DNA from: Lutraria lutraria
Lineage: Eukaryota; Mollusca; Bivalvia; Venerida; Mactridae
Assembly: GCA_964023205.1 (NCBI GenBank)
Contig: OZ026848.1
Span: 2,842,501 to 2,906,500, forward strand
Direction of reading: 5' to 3'
DNA: 64,000 bases
A program made the translations under genes and the position numbers. The notes under the pieces were generated by a model, which ran no database searches, was not told the DNA's origin, and saw only the letters and a list, made by a program, of their open reading frames with translations. Positions within the stretch are counted from its first letter, which is position 1. Each line of letters opens with the position of its first letter. Positions 41,501 through 50,321 of this stretch are shown piece after piece.

Positions 41501-43172
41501 GTATATAATGAATAATGTTCACATGGTAACATATAATGAATAATATTCACATAGTAACATATATGATGAATAATGCTCACATGGTAACATATATGATGAA
41601 CTAATGTTCACATGGTAACATATATGATGAATAATTTTCACATAGTAACATATTTGATGAATAATGTTCACATGGTATTATATAATGAATATTATTTACA
41701 TTGTTACATATAATGAATACTATTCATATAACATGGTAACATATAATGAATAATGTTCACATAGTTACATATATGATGAATAATATTCACATAGTAACAT
41801 ATATGATGAATAATGTTCACATAGTAACATATATGATTAATAATATTCAATAGTAACATATATGATGAATAATGTTCACATAGTAACATATATGATGAAT
41901 AATGTTCACATGGTAACATATAATGAATATTATTTACAAAGTAACATATAATGAATACTATTCATATAACATGGTAACATATAATGAATAATGTTCACAT
42001 AGTAACATATATGATGAATAATATTCACATGGTAACATATAATGAATAATGTTCAAATAGTAATATATATGGTGAATAATGTTCACATTGTAACATACAA
42101 TGTATAATGAATATAATTTACATAGTAACATATAATGAATAATGTTCAAATGGTTATATATAATGAATAAAATTAATATAACATGGTAACATATAGTGAA
42201 TAATGTTCACATAGTAACATATATGATGAATGATGTTCACATGGTAACATATATGATGAATAATGTTCACATAGTAACATGTATGATGAATGATGTTCAT
42301 ATATGATGAATAATGTTCAGATAGTAACATATGATGAATAATGTTCAGATAGTAACATATGATGAATAATGTTCAGATAGTAACATATATCAGTAATAAT
42401 GTTCACATGGTAACAGATTTAATGATTAATGTTCACATGGTAACATATATAATAAATAATGTTCACTTGGTAACATAAACAGATTGAATAATGTTCCCGT
42501 GGTAACATACGATGCAAAACATTGTCAAGTTGAGTCAAGATCAATAAAAGCCACGAATGTATACTTTCAAGAACTTGAGAAATGTATGCTAACAATAACA
42601 AACGACCCTTGTACATACATGTATTAAGAGGACAGTGTAATATAATTTATATTCCCATGGACATAATTCTAGATTTAACAAGGGTTTGATTGTTAAAGCT
42701 AATTAATGATCTCAACCTATATTAAGGGGAAGCTCCAGATTCTAGCCAAGAGCTGATGAAGGACAACTCAAATATCGAATCAGGCTCGTAAAAACGATAA
42801 AACAATTATGGCAACACCCTAAATTTTTATACCATTGAAACAATAAATGAATGTTCTGTTTTATTCCATTCTAGGTAAGAAAGATATATTATCGGCATAG
42901 ATAGAGAATCTGTGTAAATTTTACGTTTTGTCATGAACTTCACGCAGCATTAATAGCACCGATACTTGAATAGAATTCATTTTAAACGTCTTCTTAAGTG
43001 ATACATACCACCAAAGTAGGGGAGAATCGACAGCCCCATTTTCTTGTGCCTCGGTGCCTGTAGGGATTGGTAAATCCTTTATATCAATAACATTTTCCTT
43101 AATATCATTAGGGTCAGTGGTTTCGGCGGTGACGGCCACTGTATATGTAGGATTAGAGGGAATTAATTCCAT
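23541..43172 (-). CDS. White/ABCG1-type ABC half-transporter (ABCG family)
   Basis: Nineteen minus-strand exons, in phase, 679 residues: 43172-43009, 37744-37599, 36996-36948, 35038-34849, 34296-34126, 33369-33203, 31578-31507, 30791-30689, 30099-30004, 29467-29439, 28985-28880, 28152-28021, 27441-27349, 26701-26644, 26192-26115, 25710-25605, 24828-24728, 24188-24115, 23645-23541. The ABCG order is kept, with the nucleotide-binding domain first: Walker A GASGSGKTT (118-126), YVQQDDLF, signature ISGGEMRR (from 227), Walker B LLFCDEP (from 247) and His284. About six membrane segments follow, with a Cys-bearing loop before the last. [14 protein letters not shown] after the ATPase and the overall order match Drosophila White and ABCG1. 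Such proteins dimerise and export lipids, sterols or pigment precursors (known); the substrate here is unknown. The exon 1 ATG is inferred, and two other phase-compatible first exons lie upstream. Confidence 0.92.
26223..26393. repeat. Short inverted-repeat element, family M1 (copy 4)
   Basis: Ends ACAGTCAAGTCCC and CAGGTTTGATTGT, interior GTGTGAATAAAGGCCATTC and ACCTCTGAGTAAGCC. It lies in ABCG intron 14. Confidence 0.75.
26750..26870. repeat. GAAT/GACT tetranucleotide microsatellite
   Basis: Runs of GAATGAATGAAT and GACTGACTGAAT. It causes a spurious minus-strand open frame rich in Ser-His-Ser-Val. In ABCG intron 13. Confidence 0.85.
28395..28600. repeat. Common mollusc-type interspersed repeat fragment
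   Basis: Contains GTCCGGACAAGCTGTTTTAG, ATTTGACCTCAAAGTATGACC and TTGACCTTTAAGCTAAAG. I recall this module as widespread in bivalve genomes (not searched). No ends are defined. In ABCG intron 11. Confidence 0.5.
28661..28742. mobile_element. 82-bp hairpin MITE, family M4 (copy 1)
   Basis: Nearly the whole element is one hairpin: arms CCGAGGGTTCAACGCAACAG... and its complement ending GAGCCCTCGA, bounded by TA. A second copy of the same length, inverted, is at 34397-34478. TA flanks suggest a Tc1/mariner-type cut (inference). Confidence 0.8.
30121..30363 (-). repeat. tRNA-derived SINE, family S1 (copy 2)
   Basis: Minus-strand copy sharing the body and the B-box region (complement of GGGCTCGAATC). 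Its 3' tail comes within about 22 bp of the acceptor of ABCG exon 9 (exon start 30099). Confidence 0.85.
30860..31100. repeat. Two ~165-bp modules of a mollusc-type repeat
   Basis: The unit AAATCAAGTGACC...GGGGCCAATTTT...GAAC(T/A)AACTTGGTAGA...AATGCTAC occurs twice, starting near 30866 and 31018. It lies in ABCG intron 7. Confidence 0.6.
32125..32960. repeat. Repeat element with five ~140-bp internal modules
   Basis: Bounded by GCTCACATGA (32151-32160) and TCATGTGAGC (32941-32950), preceded by GGCCAAGATGGCCCT and followed by TAAAAAAT. Inside, a unit with AAGATTTGACCTAG, TTTGACCCCAGATGA, CTTACATATCATTAA, ACAAGGTTTGGTGAAGATCC and CTGTGACATCTA recurs about five times, the fourth copy shortened. 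I recall this as a very abundant bivalve repeat (not searched). In ABCG intron 6. Confidence 0.7.
33682..33822. repeat. MITE-like element, family M3 (copy 2)
   Basis: Ends GGAAACTGAACTTACATAGA and TTTCAGTTTCC, with CTGAAAGTACTCAT at the left as in copy 1 (21606-21751). In ABCG intron 5. Confidence 0.6.
34397..34478. mobile_element. 82-bp hairpin MITE, family M4 (copy 2)
   Basis: TATTGAGGGCTCAGCGCAAC at one end and GTTGAACCCTCGGTA at the other. It is the same length as copy 1 and in opposite orientation. In ABCG intron 4. Confidence 0.8.
35601..35782. repeat. Short inverted-repeat element, family M1 (copy 5)
   Basis: Starts ACAGTCAAATTCGTGAAC, interior GGGCCTTTATTTGGAGGTGAC, end CACTGTATAACTGT. 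In ABCG intron 3. Confidence 0.7.
35966..36228. repeat. 13-bp minisatellite, about 20 copies
   Basis: Unit ATGTATGAGTAGA with a second type ATGTATGAGTGAA; the two types are interspersed in runs. Because 13 is not a multiple of 3, several frames stay open by chance and give His-Ser-Thr-His-Thr-Phe peptides, which are not genes. In ABCG intron 3. Confidence 0.95.
37222..37466 (-). repeat. tRNA-derived SINE, family S1 (copy 3)
   Basis: Best preserved copy. On the minus strand it begins with a tRNA-like head (GGTCGAGTGGTTGAGG as A box, GGGTTCGAGCCC as B box) and ends with an AAAC-rich tail. It lies between ABCG exons 2 and 3. Confidence 0.88.
39411..39800 (-). repeat. tRNA-derived SINE, family S2 (copy 1)
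   Basis: Minus-strand order: tRNA-like head with B-box-like GGGTTTGAATC, then TACTGTGTTAAGAAAATC, GAGGTGAGGCATG, CATTGGGCACAATAAAG, and a distal part with GAAATAAGAGAAGGGA and GACGGCCCTGAAATGACTAG. The same order is found at 48695-49036, and the beginning at 63487. In ABCG intron 1. Confidence 0.75.
40326..42510. repeat. 2.2-kb minisatellite, ~27-30 bp unit
   Basis: Dozens of copies of a unit close to AATGTTCACATGGTAACATA plus (TA)ATGAAT. Variants are CATAGTAACATATATGATG and the longer ATTCATATAACATGGTAACA form, which recurs at several places and suggests higher-order blocks. It generates many spurious minus-strand frames. It lies in ABCG intron 1, about 0.5 kb from exon 1 (43009-43172). Confidence 0.95.
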
Positions 43173-43740
43173 GATTGCTCTCTTCAAATAATGTAAATTA
43201 TGTAAGTTAATGACACTCGTATACTAGTTAATATTAGATTGATACAGTAAAATATATCACAAAAATCAAACACGAGCACACATAGCCATATAAAAGTTCA
43301 CTCCCCACGTGGCCTTACTCTTTTGTTTCCACTCAAACACTCAATTCAGGTTACGTTTTTAATGTTTTCACAAAATCACAGGAAAAAAAAAGAAATTCCC
43401 ATCTGTGCATGACTGTTAATTGCCGGTATTCATCAGTTTTATTTAACTGTCACACACACTGCTCGAAAAAACGCGTTTAATTTTAACTTAAACTCAAAGT
43501 AAATTTCATTATATGTAGTGTTTAATGACGTTTATTCGAATTTAAGTTGGTAATTAAACTTGAAGTTTACATGGCGTTTACTTTAAGTTTACAAGGACGT
43601 AAACTCCGGAGTTTACAGGGGTTTAAGTTCATCGTAAACTTGATGTAAACATGGAATTTCCTTCGCCCGTAAACTAATATTAAATGCAGTTAAACTCGAT
43701 GTTTATAATGCGGTATATTCACATTTTATTTCATTAAACT

Positions 43741-44080
43741 TCGTGTTTAAGCTTTATGTAAACTTGCAATATAATGCAGTATATTCCCATTATATTTCAT
43801 TAAACTTCGTGTTTAAGATTTATGTAAACTTGCAATATAATGCAGTATATTCCCATTATATTTCATTAAACTTCGTGTTTAAGATTTATGTAAACTTGCA
43901 ATATAATGCAGTATATTCCCATTATATTTCATTAAACTTCGTGTTTAAGATTCATATAAACTTGCAATATAATGCAGTATATTCACATTTTATTTCATTA
44001 AACTTCGTGTTTAAGCTTTATTTAAACGTGCAGCATATAATGCATTATATTTCCACATTATTTCATTAAACTTTGTGTTT
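43741..44080. repeat. 66-bp tandem array (about 5-6 copies)
   Basis: The phrase TTCGTGTTTAAG recurs at 43741, 43807, 43873, 43939 and 44005, spaced exactly 66 bp, then in a diverged form near 44073. Because 66 is a multiple of 3, one plus-strand frame stays open across it with a repeated 22-residue peptide. I regard that as coincidence. Confidence 0.93.
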
Positions 44081-44377
44081 TAGCTTTACGAAAACCTGCA
44101 GTAAATTTCACACAGTACAGTAAATTAAACCTACCTGTTTAATACGACTCACTTTATTACATATAGTAAACAGAATGCACGATATTTCGTATCGTACAAT
44201 AAAATAAAAAACTTTTCAAAGTTATTGCTTTATTTTCATCAATATTACATCGAATAACATTACTCCTTATCCTGAATAACATTAAATTTTGTCCTGATTG
44301 ACAAGACGGCAATCCTCCGCCATCTTAAGATTAGAAGGTTCCGTTAATGTCGATCGCAAACGTTTGAGCTCCTGCCA

Positions 44378-44767
44378 CTATCCCTTCTGACTTTGACCTT
44401 TTTGTCCATTTCCTTCAGAAGCTTTAAATACCATGATGCATTCCTCGCCGTCGCTGTAAATATACAAAAATAATATAAATATAAAAGCCTTGATAGACAT
44501 TTCTCATCATTGTTATAGGTATGATCTATATTATATACATTTGTATTACCATGGCCCAGGCATGATATGACTATGTCGTGTTTCATGCAAAAAGTGCTGT
44601 AATAAAAATGCTGTTCAATATGATAAAGCTGATTTAATTGTATATTCGTCATACAGTACGTATTAAACATAAGAGACATAAACATATTAAGATTTATACC
44701 TATTTTACTCTTCATCCGAAGACATCATACACGAAGTTCCATACACAGAAGAATAATAACCATCCAT
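44378..44767 (-). other. Possible two-exon small open frame in the element core
   Basis: An ATG at 44767 opens a 59-nt segment to a GTAAAA donor at 44708. An acceptor (TTTACAG) allows joining at 44453, giving 44 residues with an acidic stretch (SSDEDDGEE) and a stop at 44378. The total is a whole number of codons, but the donor is weak and nothing is recognisable. A separate minus-strand frame at 44776-45042 (Cys-rich start MPCCINGINPPQ) is equally unrecognised. Confidence 0.15.
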
Positions 44768-45479
44768 TTTGCAAATCAACAAGTTAACGAATGTATCAGT
44801 TCTTCATTGAAAGTAACATATCTCTCCAAGACAAAGTTTAAATCTAAATCCGTTGGCACTCTCCTGTGTACTCTCCTGTGTTGATAATCTGTTCTAAAAT
44901 TAGACACTCTGTAAAACTGACCACTGATGCAGTGCGCAAATGCATACAGGTTGTGTAAACAATTATTACTGCATGTGTTAACCTCAGATAGTAAAATTTT
45001 CAGCGTTTGTGGTGGATTTATACCGTTTATACAACATGGCATACATCTAGTAATGGACAGCAGAAAACGGGGAACATGACTAACAGTAGTTCTAGTTAGC
45101 CACAGCCCTCATACCCTTTACAACTAAAAACGTAACTATCTAGAATAATAGAAAATAATGTAAAACCTTCGTTATATAAACATCATTCAAATATCTCAAT
45201 TCAAAAATCAAAATAATGCATACTCTTCAAAATCATTCTCTTGATTGTCACTAGGTATTCAACTCTCAATTTCATTTTCTAATAAAATAATGCACTCGTT
45301 TCGGTTGTAATTGCATAATTTCCAAAAATCGGTACCAAAATGATAGGGTTAATATTAATTAACATTACATATCAACAAAGTCTAAGTCAACACAAAGTAT
45401 CTTCATTATCAAATTTAAGTAAATTTATAAACTCAAGCTTTACATCCAAGTAAACTTTACGTGAATTATAAACATGAAG

Positions 45480-46600
45480 TTTACATAAATTTAAGTTTTC
45501 ATTAAACGCTAGTGAATTTCAAATCAACAGAAAACTGGTAAATATGAAATTTAAGTGTCATTATATTCTAAGTAAGTTTTAAACGTGATGTTTACACGAA
45601 TTTAATTCTTCATTAAACGCTAGTAAATTTCAAATAAATGAAGAAAGGTAAATTTGAAGTTTAAGTGTCATTATATTCTTAAGTAATTTTTAAACGTGAT
45701 GTTTACACGAATTTAATTCTTCATTAAACGCTAAGTAAATTTCAAATAAATGAAGAAATGGAAATTTGAAGTTTAAGTGTCATTATATTCTAAGTAAGTT
45801 TTAAACGTGATGTTTACACGAATTTAATTCTTCATTAAACGCTAAGTAAATTTCAAATAAATGAAGAAATGGAAATTTGAAGTTTAAGTGTCATTATATT
45901 CTTAAGTAATTTTTAAACGTGATGTTTACACGAATTTAATTCTTCATTAAATGCTAAGTAAATTTCAAATAAATGAAGAAATGGAAATTTGAAGTTTAAG
46001 TGTCATTATATTCTTAAGTAATTTTTAAACGTGATGTTTACACGAATTTAATTCTTCATTAAACGCTAAGTAAATTTCAAATAAATGAAGAAATGGAAAT
46101 TTGAAGTTTAAGTGTCATTATATTCTAAGTAAGTTTTAAACGTGATGTTTACACGAATTTAATTCTTCATTAAACGCTAAGTAAATTTCAAATAAATGAA
46201 GAAATGGAAATTTGAAGTTTAAGTGTCATTATATTCTTAAGTAATTTTTAAACGTGATGTTTACACGAATTTAATTCTTCATTAAACGCTAAGTAAATTT
46301 CAAATAAATGAAGAAATGGAAATTTGAAGTTTAAGTGTCATTATATTCTTAAGTAATTTTTAAACGTGATGTTTACACGAATTTAATTCTTCATTAAACG
46401 CTAAGTAAATTTCAAATAAATGAAGAAATGGAAATTTGAAGTTTAAGTGTCATTATATTCTAAGTAAATTTTAAACGTGATGTTTACACGAATTTAATTC
46501 TTCATTAAACGCTAAGTAAATTTCAAATAAACGAAGAAATGTAAATTTGGAGTTTAAGTGTCATTATATTCTAAGTAAATTTTAAACGTGAAGTTTATAG
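45480..46600. repeat. 111-112 bp tandem array (about 9-10 copies)
   Basis: GATGTTTACACGAATTTAAT recurs at 45587, 45698, 45809, 45921, 46033, 46144, 46256, 46368 and 46479. Two unit types, AAGTAAGTTTTAAACG and TTAAGTAATTTTTAAACG, account for the 111/112-bp alternation. The copies are highly similar, so the array is recent or homogenised. Confidence 0.95.
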
Positions 46601-46649
46601 AAATATAAGTTTTCACTAAACTTCCGTAAACGCGTTTTTTCGAGCAGTG

Positions 46650-48694
46650 ACAATCAGTCTACAACTTAAGCGGTCGACAGATGTAAGCTTGCAGTTCACG
46701 TTAACTATAGTGATATGATAATCAATATATAATACTTCTTATAGTTGGTATATTCACAGTACAATACATGTATCAGTTACAACCAGACTCCGAGTGTACT
46801 ATATATTCCAATTTCCTGTTTTGAATCGATTTATTCATTAAATTTTGTTCACTTTTTCAACAAGTACGACATTATATATATATTGTATCATAATATCCAC
46901 AAAAACTTCGCCCACTTCACCAAGGACTCGTATCATGCAGACAGTAATTATAAGTAAAGTTCAGCGTAACGTATTGAGTACATCGATTCAATGAAAGTTT
47001 CAAAGATAATTGTTTTGGTGAACAATCAAGGAATATTGAAAGATGAATGAAAATACTACGGGACTAAATCCAAGAGTTCGGTACATTGAGACTACTAATT
47101 CACAGAGAGCGAAAGTCTCAGCTTCCACTACAGAATCAATATTCCGATACACAAAAATGTTGTTTTTATACACACATGTAGTCCTGGTTTATAACCTGAA
47201 CGTATAAAACACACTGAACACGTTTAATGTATGAGCATTTACAATATAACTGACATGAACTGTGTATGCTAATAGTTTAATGCCTCGGGCATCATTCGAG
47301 ATATCTCGGCCGATTCCGTATTTCGTGCCTGTGCATCTGTCTGTCATCGGTTGTTTCCGGTAAACCACTAAGAACGTTCAACCGGTTGTTCCCGTTATTT
47401 TTTACCGAGTAATGCGCGATTTTAATTTGTATGTCAATGTTTCGACTGTGTTCGTATACTTTTATTGATCAAATAAGGCCATATTGGAAATTCTGGTCAT
47501 AATTATGTTACTTCTTAAACCTTTTACGAACGGGAGGACAATATATATATATAAATACTCATTATTAAATACTTAAATTTTATTCATAGAAAAAATTGTC
47601 TGGAATTTTAAATTGATTTCTGTTAGATTACTGAAAAAAACATACATAACGTACAGTAGAACAGATTCATAACATATCACTGTAAATTTGTATAATTTAT
47701 AATGCCCAGCTGATTAAGGCCTACCGTGGTACGATACTTGGTATACATATATAATACATGCATAGTTTTGTGGATATTGATTAAAAACACACAAAAGAAA
47801 CACTTCTCTTCATTTAAAAAGCTTTCAGCTAAAATAAGCCTCAAACACTGAAACAAATCGGAGAAAAATAATGCGTTCAGTATTTAAAGCTTGATGAAAT
47901 AATTTGCGATGGAACGTCACATAAATCGTTAAATCAAAATCAACGAAAAAAAGTTATGTTGAATAAAGGAAGAAAAATGATCCATTGTCGTGTTAATGAA
48001 TACAAATAAATGTTTAATGTAAAAATAAGACGAATAAATATTTTAAACAACGACTATCGCCCTTTTTTCACAATCAAAGGGAGATAACTGTTAAAAGATA
48101 ATACTGAGGTTATTGACATATTCTCGGACAAGTTGCTTCCCTTTATCAATAAAACCTGAAAAGCTCGTATATCTCTTATCCATCGTAACCCAGACTAGAA
48201 CGTACTTTGCAACTATTTTCAATAAAAATCACAGATGTTATAGACATATACATGAACGACTGTCAAACTAAAATATACTTTGCTACCTCTCACCTTTTAA
48301 GTAAACATTCCAAATCGCATTCGAACTGCATTCTAGAAAGTAGTCACTGGCGATTCGGGAAATGCGCTCTAACTTTACGAGGATTTTTAAAACTTCTGTT
48401 TAGGAGAACTATACACTCCATGAAGACGTTTGCGCGACATTCAGACGCCCGCATATATTAACTATATTCACCTATAAATTATGTAGATACAGACGTGACA
48501 GAATGTTTATATAACCAGCATTTGTACAAAGGGCAGTACTTAGTGCAAAGCTCAATCCCCAACCTTGGAGGATCAGGGTGTATGTTAAAGGTAGATCTGC
48601 CGCATAATTCAGTCTCAGATATTCATTACTACTCACCGATGCTACAACAATAATTTACACAAGAGTTAAGTAGGTGAAATATAAACAAAGATAG
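46650..48694. other. No gene recognised
   Basis: AT-rich sequence. The longest open frame (48207-48461, plus) has no recognisable domain or splice context. No defined repeat was seen. Confidence 0.5.
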
Positions 48695-49036
48695 ATCGGT
48701 GATCTGGAGATAACAGGCAGGCCATGATTATTAGTTGAAAGGCCCTTGGCTCGAATCTTGACTCCGCCTATTAATATGCCAGGAACATTTTTCAGTGTCC
48801 CCTATCCCAACTATCGAGCCGAGTCCTGTGTTAAGAAAGTCGTAGGGACGAGGTAAGGCGCGTAGTGGTGATTTACACCAGGCACGATAAAGAAACAGGA
48901 AATATCATTCGAAATAAGAGGGATCGGTAAATGACCAAATGTCCAGTTCTATTGTATCTTTTCTCCCATCTCTCTGAGACGGCTCTGAAAAGACCATAGC
49001 TGTCGAATGAGCCGTTAATCAATAATAATTGAACAA
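48695..49036 (+). repeat. tRNA-derived SINE, family S2 (copy 2)
   Basis: Head with CTTGGCTCGAATCTTGACTC as B-box region, then TTTTCAGTGTCCCCTATCCC, CCTGTGTTAAGAAAGTCG, ACCAGGCACGATAAAG, CGAAATAAGAGGGA and GACGGCTCTGAAAAGACC. It ends within a few bases of the LTR retrotransposon start at 49042. Confidence 0.8.
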
Positions 49037-49041
49037 GTATA

Positions 49042-49685
49042 TGTCGTAGGTTACATATGTGGTCTGGTTTATTGGTCCTGAAAGAAGGAATAACACGCTA
49101 TGCATTGAACATTTAATAAATATTTCGTGCGTCTTCACGCGACGAAAGCAAAACGGCAAGTGCTTGACCACAAGTACAAAACATAAACTATAAAATGATA
49201 CAAAACATGATAGTCAACAGCAAATGGCATAAAGAACACAATGCAAATATTTACCTGAAAGAAGGAATAACACGCTATGCATTGAACATTTAATAAATAT
49301 TTCGTGCGTCTTCACGCGACGAAAGCAAAACGGCAAGTGCTTGACCACAAGTACAAAACATAAACTATAAAATGATACAAAACATGATAGTCAACAGCAA
49401 ATGGCATAAAGAACACAATGCAAATATTTACCTGAAAGAAGGAATAACACGCTATGCATTGAACATTTAATAAATATTTCGTGCGTCTTCACGCGACGAA
49501 AGCAAAACGGCAAGTGCGTGAGTGCAGTGAACTATGGTATGGTCGTATATAAAAAAAACATATATGACCGTACCATTCCGGACTGGAACAAAGTTAATGA
49601 CGATGATGTTAATGATAGATGATATACAAGTGGCCAAATATATAAAGTATGATAAATAATAATATAATAAAGTCGCCCTGCGACA
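49042..49685 (-). repeat. 3' LTR
   Basis: 644 bp. It contains a 177-bp tandem repeat (starts of CCTGAAAGAAGG at 49077, 49254 and 49431; two full copies and a partial). Minus-strand AATAAA at 49073-49068 lies about 26 nt from the LTR end and could be the polyadenylation signal. Confidence 0.95.
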
Positions 49686-49699
49686 TTCTCCCCCTCACC
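49686..49699 (-). other. Polypurine tract of the retrotransposon
   Basis: Minus strand GGTGAGGGGGAGAA directly before the 3' LTR, the usual plus-strand DNA primer position. Confidence 0.8.
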
Positions 49700-50321
49700 A
49701 AAAAATGCCGTCCCGACATTTCAAGAACTAACTACAATGCTACAGCATATTTCTATAAATACAACTACTTAATCAACAGCAATGCCAGAAGGACACAATT
49801 ACAAAGATGCGCGCTAGCAGACCATCATGTAATACAATTACTCACATCTTAATATTACAACACTATAAAAACAATACTAATACTTATTCAACCTGTATAT
49901 TGTAGTTCCATCAGAACACAATATCCACAGAAACTGAATCAAAGTACTAGATACAATAGCATAATAAAATCCTATTCAGATATCAGTTTTGAACATCTGA
50001 TAAACGCAAAATTTACAATTGAGATAACTTATAAATTAAGTATAAAATAGCTATGCTGAGCATTAGCTACAAATCATCCAACATAAATTTCACACTAATA
50101 CAATTGTATATATATAATACCATTCAGATATCAGCTTTGAAAATCAGAATGTGAAGTGATAAATTACTAATGCAAAATCTATTAAGGAATTGCACTAACA
50201 AACCCAAGTGTATAATAGCTATGCTGAGCAAAAGCTATAATAAATAATATAAATGCAAGCGCTAATTACTACACCAACGTCACAGTATCCACTGATTTAC
50301 TTAGTCAACATGAGGAATATA
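49700..50321 (-). other. Retrotransposon 3' untranslated segment with a degenerate duplication
   Basis: The stretch between the pol stop and the polypurine tract has no frame. ATTCAGATATCAG and TAGCTATGCTGAGCA each occur twice (about 49975/50123 and 50047/50215), so roughly 150 bp has been duplicated and diverged. Confidence 0.6.

Larger units (their letters stand above)
43457..46649. mobile_element. Inverted-repeat-bounded element with two flanking tandem arrays
   Basis: The left end CACTGCTCGAAAAAACGCGT at 43457 is matched by the exact complement ending at 46649 (GTAAACGCGTTTTTTCGAGCAGTG). ACA lies just outside both ends and may be a 3-bp target duplication. The interior is (a) a subterminal stretch at 43480-43740 crowded with GTTTA/TAAAC words, (b) a 66-bp array at 43741-44080, (c) a core of about 1.3 kb at 44100-45400, and (d) a 111-112 bp array at about 45480-46600, again built on AAACGTGATGTTTA and ATTAAACG words. 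The same GTTTA/TAAAC vocabulary in both arrays suggests a terminal protein-binding zone. No transposase was recognised in the core, so it is probably non-autonomous. It starts 285 bp upstream of the ABCG exon 1 ATG. Confidence 0.8.

Noticed and set aside
40326..42510. CRISPR-like repeat/spacer array
   Set aside because: There are no unique equal-length spacers; the whole unit repeats with drift. The genome is clearly eukaryotic with introns.
40268..42616. A series of 60-70 residue minus-strand open frames ([14 protein letters not shown] peptides)
   Set aside because: All fall in the 27-30 bp minisatellite and repeat the same peptide in several frames.
43743..44069. 108-residue plus-strand frame with a 22-residue repeat
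   Set aside because: The 66-bp period is divisible by three, so the frame stays open without selection.
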